This document shows, piece after piece, positions 59,529 through 64,000 of a stretch of 64,000 nucleotides of DNA. The position numbers and the translations under genes were made by a program. Under the pieces are notes generated by a model that was not told the DNA's origin, did not search any database, and worked only from the letters and a program-made list of their open reading frames with translations. The number at the start of each line of letters is the position of its first letter. Within the stretch, counting starts at the first letter, position 1. The stretch is from Gammaproteobacteria bacterium (lineage in GTDB: Bacteria > Pseudomonadota > Gammaproteobacteria > UBA4575), in contig WTFY01000010.1 in assembly GCA_011523795.1 (NCBI GenBank), positions 1-64,000 on the forward strand, in the 5' to 3' direction.

Positions 59529-59929
59529 GTACCCGCTTCTTCGCACCAGACGGAATCCGTTGCAGGACCGTGGGACAGGAAGACAGCAGAGCATGCCAGC
59601 CGGGGCCACTTCCCGGCATTCAGACGGCCCAGATTTTCACCCCCTTTCAGAGACTGCCGGGCAGTCACCTGGAAGACCGCCAGGCGCATCGGGAGGATGA
59701 ATCTGCGTGCACAAGGATGCAAACGGAAGATCAGCCGCCGTAATCGTATCCTGCAGCACGGTTTCGCTGCATGGACCCCCTCCCACCCCTGAAAATCACG
59801 TAAAAAACACGACAATGACAAAATTCATCACACTAAAAACATAGGCTTGTTGCTAATGTATGGGCTAGCCTCTGCATAAAAGGCTTGGTATATGGGGAGG
59901 GAGTTCTACCAAGTTCAGAGGGTTCAATA
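59529..59929. other. Intergenic region after the hybrid kinase
   Basis: No supported gene or RNA. Low-complexity A-rich stretch at 59800-59850. The promoter for the small open frames that follow may lie at 59845-59880. Confidence 0.4.
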
Positions 59930-60064
59930 ATGCAATGGTCGTACCGTGAAAAATACGGCGAGAAGATTGTCAAGGTAAAGGCTCACTTCGGATGCACGGG
60001 GTTTGAGGGCGTTTTCATTCACAACTTCGGCATCCATGCTTCACTCCTTGCACCCGGTTTATGA
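59930..60064 (+). CDS. Possible small protein (44 aa)
   Basis: ATG at 59930 with AGAGGG 7 nt upstream. It encodes a 44-residue peptide with a basic, charged N-terminal half (SYREKYGEKIVKVKAH) and a hydrophobic, glycine-containing C-terminal half (GVFIHNFGIHASLLAPGL). No family recognised. Twelve bases separate it from the next, strongly initiated ORF. It might be a translated leader or a small secreted/processed peptide, or chance. Confidence 0.35.
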   Translation: MQWSYREKYGEKIVKVKAHFGCTGFEGVFIHNFGIHASLLAPGL

Positions 60065-60076
60065 CAGGAGGAGATC

Positions 60077-60434
60077 ATGATTGAACAAGAGAAAAAGACT
60101 GCAGGCAGGATAACACCAGACATGCAGCGCACCTAATGACAAGGCCAAGGGAATTGTAGGCGGAACCAGCGAACTTAAGGAGTTTCCCGATTATGGCCCG
60201 AATCATGGCCTTGATCCTGGAATACCAGAACCCCAATCAGCGTTCTCCAATGCCACGAGGCAGGGATTTCAATTTCCTGCATTCGACGTTGCCCCGGGCC
60301 CTTTCGACTCGGTGGAACAGGCTGCAAACCTGGCTGATCCCGGGAACCTACACTGGCTGTCTGCCGTGCCCTGGCACGAATTGCCGAAGATTGATCCACA
60401 TTTCATGACTGTTGCTCAAGGCCGACCAGCATGA
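60077..60434 (+). pseudogene. Frameshifted small gene of unknown function (about 118 aa if repaired)
   Basis: An ATG at 60077 with a near-perfect ribosome binding site (AGGAGGAG) opens only 19 codons (MIEQEKKTAGRITPDMQRT). The +1 frame is then open for about 100 codons to TGA 60432-60434. It reads as natural protein: KAKGIVGGTSELKEFPDYG, then FPAFDVAPGPFDSVEQAA and HWLSAVPWHELPKIDPHFM. That second frame has no start codon, so it is easily missed. A single indel around 60115-60140 would join them. No family recognised. Confidence 0.45.
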
Positions 60435-60552
60435 TGCAGGAAAATCAGTTCAGGGAAGGTGCATGCAAGGTACTGTTCGGTAACCCACGGGTCCTAACCG
60501 GGTATCGACCGCCCACCGAAGTAGAAGCCAGCCAGAAATCGAAATTTGTGAA

Positions 60553-60741
60553 ATGCAGTTGACAAAACGATACTTTAAATCCGCAGAAGAGCAGCTATGG
60601 CATTTCCGTGCCGAGTGTCACCTGGTGCCCGCATCGGATGCATGGGAGTTTCATACTGCGGAACCTCCGGAACATGAAATATGTCCAGTGTGTCAAAGCC
60701 TCGACCCGGACTGCTGCCATAACCCCGTAGAGGATAAGTGA
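60553..60741 (+). CDS. Small cysteine-containing protein (62 aa)
   Basis: 62 aa, acidic, with W-H-F-R-x2-C near residue 20 and a C-terminal CPVCQSLDPDCC cluster that could bind a metal. No ribosome binding site of note; no family recognised. Its composition (aromatic and Cys/His positions) looks protein-like, but length makes it uncertain. Confidence 0.45.
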   Translation: MQLTKRYFKSAEEQLWHFRAECHLVPASDAWEFHTAEPPEHEICPVCQSLDPDCCHNPVEDK

Positions 60742-60904
60742 AGGACCATTTCGCGTACACGACATACAGGTATTCGTGACCCGAGCTGGGCTCCGTCACC
60801 GCAGGACACAAATGAAAGTACGGGCAGACTGGAGAGATTTCGATCATTTGAATAACCATCTCCCCCGTTGAATGGCAGCTCCGGGGCTTCGCTGTCGGCA
60901 AAAT

Positions 60905-61615
60905 TCAACTCGACCGCATCCTGATTCGGAAAAACAGGCGCATTACCGCGGCCGACACCGCAAAACACAGCGCAAGAAAGGGGCCAGCGGGCAGATCGGC
61001 GGCGGCGGAGATCAGGATGGCCGCGATCACGGCCACTCCACCACTTGCATAGGCACGCCACAGGACGTATCCCTTGCCCCTGCGCGCGGCAAGTGCCGGA
61101 AGAATCAGGCTTGCAAACACCACGTAGACACCAACCAGCTGCACCGAGGAGGTAATGACCACGGCGAACAGGATGAAGAAACTTGTACCGCCGCGAAGGC
61201 GGGGTGCGATAAACCAGGTGATAACGAACAGGCCGTAGACCGGCAGAAAGGTTGCGATATCTCCCCAGGAAATGAACAGAATCTGACCGGAGAGCACCTC
61301 ATTCAGCGCCGCTCCTCCATGGGGGTCGTTGGCAAGGACCAGCACGCCTGCTGAAGCAGCGACGATAAAGCTGCTTCCTATGACGGCTTCCTGCTCGTCC
61401 GGTGACTTGCGCTCGATCCAGCGGAAGAACAGTGCGACCACGATCCCGGCCCCGAAGATCACTCCCTGGTGCACGATCGAATCCGGTTCCTCCAGCCAAA
61501 GGCCAAGCAGGATAATGGCAAGCCCCACAACCTGCGCCGTGGCGAGGTCGATAAACACGATGCCCCGCTTCAGGACCTCGATCCCGAGCGGTGCGTGTGC
61601 TGCCATGACGATCAT
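60905..61615 (-). CDS. znuB: Zinc ABC transporter permease (ZnuB-like)
   Basis: Inner-membrane permease of the ABC-3 family, about 7-8 helices. From the first ATG (61615) it is 236 aa and lacks the usual N-terminus. Upstream, the same frame encodes DPSLLDILAPGLVAGM, typical for ZnuB. It has no ATG/GTG/TTG, but AGGAGG sits 6 nt before an ATC codon at 61663-61661. The true protein probably starts there (252 aa) and overlaps znuA. No ATPase gene (znuC) is visible in the window. Confidence 0.88.
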   Translation of the reverse strand: MIVMAAHAPLGIEVLKRGIVFIDLATAQVVGLAIILLGLWLEEPDSIVHQGVIFGAGIVVALFFRWIERKSPDEQEAVIGSSFIVAASAGVLVLANDPHGGAALNEVLSGQILFISWGDIATFLPVYGLFVITWFIAPRLRGGTSFFILFAVVITSSVQLVGVYVVFASLILPALAARRGKGYVLWRAYASGGVAVIAAILISAAADLPAGPFLALCFAVSAAVMRLFFRIRMRSS

Positions 61616-61652
61616 CCCGGCGACCAGGCCGGGCGCAAGGATGTCCAGCAGA

Positions 61653-62573
61653 CTAGGGTCGATCCTGTACCTCCTCTAGTAATGTCAGCGTGACATCGAA
61701 CAGGGAGAAGAGGTCTTGTGCTTCTGGATGGCCACCAACTGTAAAGGGAAGCTCCACCACCGGGATTGCGGTTTTCCCGAAAAGCCAGTCCGAGGCATCT
61801 ACAGGCTCGAAAGGTGCACGGATGATGACCTTCGTGCCGCTGTTCCGTGCCAGCTCGAAAACCTCCGCTAGATGCGATGCAGTCGGTGGAATACCTGAAA
61901 CCCGCTCCAGTGCCGTGACCCGCTTCAGCCCCGACCAGTGCAGCAGGTAGGGCCATGCCTTGTGATGAACAATCACCTTCATGCCACGCAGCCGTTCCGT
62001 CCGTTTTTGCCACCCGGCCATGGCATCGGCCCAGCGGGACTGGAAGGAGGCAAGCCGCTCCCGGTAAGCGTCGGACCGCGAAGGGTCAATGCGCGCCAGG
62101 CGATTGGCCAGTACATCTGCCAGGGTGGCGATGTTCCGAGGGTCGAGATGGACATGCGGATTCCCGCTCGGGTGAATATCTCCCAGGCTGCGGTCGATGA
62201 CTTCAGGGCGTTCCATCACCTCGACATGGTCGGCCGCCATGATATGACCTGGTTGACCCGGCTGTACGATGCGCCGGGCACCCCTCTGCATAAGTACCGG
62301 CAACCAGCCGACCTCGAGTTCTGCACCGGAACAGAACACGATGTCTGCAAGACGCACCTTTGCAATCAGGCTTGGACGCGCACGTATGTGATGTGCGTCC
62401 TGGCGTCCATGGGTGGCCGAGTGAACGATTACATCGTCACCACCGATTTCCTCGGCGAGTGCGGCCCATTCCGGCTCACAGGCCAGTATCCTGACAGGCT
62501 CCTGTGCCACTGCCGACAGGGGGAAGAGTGCCCCAAGGGTCACCACCAACAGCGTTGTGTACCAGGCTTTCAT
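61653..62573 (-). CDS. znuA: Zinc ABC transporter substrate-binding protein (ZnuA-like)
   Basis: 306 aa periplasmic cluster A-I protein. Signal peptide ends LFPLSAVAQ. Probable metal ligands: His in DAHHIRARPS, NPHVHLDPRN, VIVHHKAWPY and the acidic residue in the C-terminal lobe. Unlike the znuA at 18606 it has no long His-rich loop. It lies 3 bp after the outer-membrane protein gene and overlaps the extended znuB, forming an operon. Confidence 0.9.
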   Translation of the reverse strand: MKAWYTTLLVVTLGALFPLSAVAQEPVRILACEPEWAALAEEIGGDDVIVHSATHGRQDAHHIRARPSLIAKVRLADIVFCSGAELEVGWLPVLMQRGARRIVQPGQPGHIMAADHVEVMERPEVIDRSLGDIHPSGNPHVHLDPRNIATLADVLANRLARIDPSRSDAYRERLASFQSRWADAMAGWQKRTERLRGMKVIVHHKAWPYLLHWSGLKRVTALERVSGIPPTASHLAEVFELARNSGTKVIIRAPFEPVDASDWLFGKTAIPVVELPFTVGGHPEAQDLFSLFDVTLTLLEEVQDRP

Positions 62574-62576
62574 GGC

Positions 62577-63998
62577 TTAAAAGCTGTGGGCGCCGTGGGC
62601 ACCAATGCTCATGATATATTGCAGCATGATCTGGTCATCGTCTTCCCCGTTAAAGGACTCCCGATTGTACTGGAGCCGTATTCGCCCGAACTCGCTGTTG
62701 GTCCAGTCGACCATGGTACTCAGCGTATAGGGGTCGTCATCCAGGTCCGCATCATCGGGCGATGAAAGACGTGCATAGCGGGCACCGATCCGCCATTGAG
62801 GCAGGAACTTGTACACCGCCTGTGCGTACCAGCCTTCGCTGTCACCGCTGAGTGACTCGGTGATATCATCCAGGTGTACCTCGCAGGTCGAAGGATCACT
62901 CGGATCCGTGCACTCTTCATGTTCCTCCTGCAGCATGTAGTCGCCCGATTCATCGCGCCAGAAATACTCGCCCTGAAGGATCAGTTCACGATCCCGCGCA
63001 TTGCCCGTTGGCGCCCAGGTATAGCGGAAATCGATGCCGTAAAGGCGTGAATCCCCTGTAAATGCTCCATCGGATAGAAATTCGGCGAAATCCCCGTGCG
63101 CATGCTCCTCTTCTTCATGCTCGTGTTCCTCGTGTCCGTGTTCGTCTTCTTCATGCTCGTGTTCGTCTTCCTCGTGCGCATGCTCCTCTTCTTCATGCTC
63201 GTGTTCCTCCTCGCCGTGTCCATGACCGTCATCCCCATGGGCATGGGCTGCACCACTGCGGTTGCGGGCTTCTCCATCAAGAATGTAGCCTCCTATCCGC
63301 CATGCCGAGTTGTGGCCGATATCGCCACCCAGCCTTGCAAAGGCGGACCAGGCCTCGCGGCCGGACCGGGAACCCCTGAAAGGCGTGTCGTCGCCCCGGA
63401 AGATCCCACCGCCGATCTCTCCATACAGTTCACCGGGAAGCACGAGGGAAACCTCCAGGCCATCGTCATTGTATGCACCGTCCAGGTACGCCCGGTAAGG
63501 TAGGGGGCGGTCAGTGAAATCGTCTGAGTGCGCGTGCAACTCGTTCAGGTAACCGAATGTCCAGAGTGCCCGACCGGCCTTGACTCGAAGACCGTCCGGC
63601 AAGCCTGCACCGGGCAAGGTCTGGATATAGGCCTCCTCCAGTTCGAGTTCGACCGGTTCACCCGCATGGACACCAAGACCAAGCGTGAGGTTGCCGAAGA
63701 ACTTGTCGTCAATATTGCTGGAAAGTGTGATCTCGCTGTGGCCGAGAGTGAGGCCTTCATCCGGACGCTCGCCTTCGTGGCCAAGCTGAAAACCCGGAAT
63801 GCCGGACTGTTCTTCAGAATACTCCGAGACCATGGCATCCAGAACGACCCCGATGGCCGGATTGAAGCTGTTGTCACGAGCCGGCATGGAGGTGCGTACA
63901 CCTGGAGGGTCCGTGCGGTCAGTGGAGCGTGACTCGGCTTCCAGCGAGGCAAGCTGAGCTTCGAGCATTGCAATGCGCCTTTCGTAATCCTGTTTCAA
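62577..63998 (-). CDS. Outer-membrane protein with His/Glu-rich loop, zinc locus (partial, runs off window)
   Basis: At least 473 aa. The open frame starts two bases from the window end with a coiled-coil segment (YERRIAMLEAQLASLEAES), so the signal peptide is probably outside. The rest is a beta-barrel-like protein ending in phenylalanine (GAHGAHSF). Around residues 255-305 is a strikingly repetitive acidic His/Glu/Asp tract (units such as EHEHEEEEHAH), a probable zinc-binding loop. It lies directly upstream of znuA and may import or capture zinc across the outer membrane (inference). Confidence 0.8.
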   Translation of the reverse strand: MKQDYERRIAMLEAQLASLEAESRSTDRTDPPGVRTSMPARDNSFNPAIGVVLDAMVSEYSEEQSGIPGFQLGHEGERPDEGLTLGHSEITLSSNIDDKFFGNLTLGLGVHAGEPVELELEEAYIQTLPGAGLPDGLRVKAGRALWTFGYLNELHAHSDDFTDRPLPYRAYLDGAYNDDGLEVSLVLPGELYGEIGGGIFRGDDTPFRGSRSGREAWSAFARLGGDIGHNSAWRIGGYILDGEARNRSGAAHAHGDDGHGHGEEEHEHEEEEHAHEEDEHEHEEDEHGHEEHEHEEEEHAHGDFAEFLSDGAFTGDSRLYGIDFRYTWAPTGNARDRELILQGEYFWRDESGDYMLQEEHEECTDPSDPSTCEVHLDDITESLSGDSEGWYAQAVYKFLPQWRIGARYARLSSPDDADLDDDPYTLSTMVDWTNSEFGRIRLQYNRESFNGEDDDQIMLQYIMSIGAHGAHSF

Positions 63999-64000
63999 AA

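Noticed and set aside
60175-60408. Two overlapping open frames (plus 71 codons, minus 74 codons)
   Set aside because: Neither looks like protein; a third frame on the plus strand (part of the frameshifted gene 60077-60434) explains the coding-like bias.
63062-63503. Plus-strand open frames opposite the His/Glu-rich tract, with Leu/Phe/Val-rich repeats resembling membrane segments
   Set aside because: They are antisense translations of the repetitive GA-rich codons of the outer-membrane protein, which has a signal for barrel assembly and operon context.

Overview
The window looks like a chromosomal segment of a gammaproteobacterium. Conserved housekeeping blocks typical of that class are present: ispB / rplU-rpmA-obgE-proB, rpsT / murJ-ribF-ileS-lspA, a rhodanese-grxC-secB-gpsA cluster, ntrC-ntrB-glnA under a sigma-54 promoter with NtrC sites, glyQS, and thiO/thiS/thiG. 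I cannot assign a genus from sequence alone.

Layout. 0-10.4 kb holds translation, isoprenoid and envelope genes. 10.4-18.4 kb holds a DJ-1 protein, a C-terminal protease, EnvC, a predicted persulfide-sensing ArsR repressor, the secB cluster, a PyrD and a CDF metal exporter. 18.6-24 kb holds a ZnuA-like binding protein and the nitrogen regulon core. 24-38 kb holds glyQS, gmhB, an oxidoreductase, a FIST protein, a frameshifted metallophosphatase, a SulP transporter, trmB and thiamine genes. A tRNA-Thr at 38.2 kb is followed by accessory material: a secreted orphan protein, a copper-type cluster (cytochrome c, multicopper oxidase, Met-rich EF-hand protein), a large TonB receptor, a higBA toxin-antitoxin pair and an RND-pump relic.

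The main discovery is at 46.4-56.8 kb: a nearly complete bacterial sterol pathway. Five minus-strand genes, overlapping or 8 bases apart, encode SdmB, SdmA (C-4 demethylation), a C-14 sterol reductase, a CYP51 (C-14 demethylase) and a 1130-residue fusion of squalene monooxygenase with oxidosqualene cyclase. Converging on this operon is an Erg6-like sterol C-24 methyltransferase. Divergent from that gene is a membrane protein whose residue spacing matches EBP, the eukaryotic delta8-delta7 sterol isomerase. Together they predict conversion of squalene to a C-24-alkylated, 4- and 14-demethylated sterol. Squalene synthase, a C-5 desaturase and a delta24 reductase are not in the window.

57-59.5 kb encodes a one-protein two-component system (GAF-PAS-kinase-receiver-winged helix). 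A tandem 11-bp repeat lies between it and the sterol operon. The right end (60.5-64 kb) is a second zinc-uptake locus: ZnuB, ZnuA and a His/Glu-rich outer-membrane protein that runs off the window.
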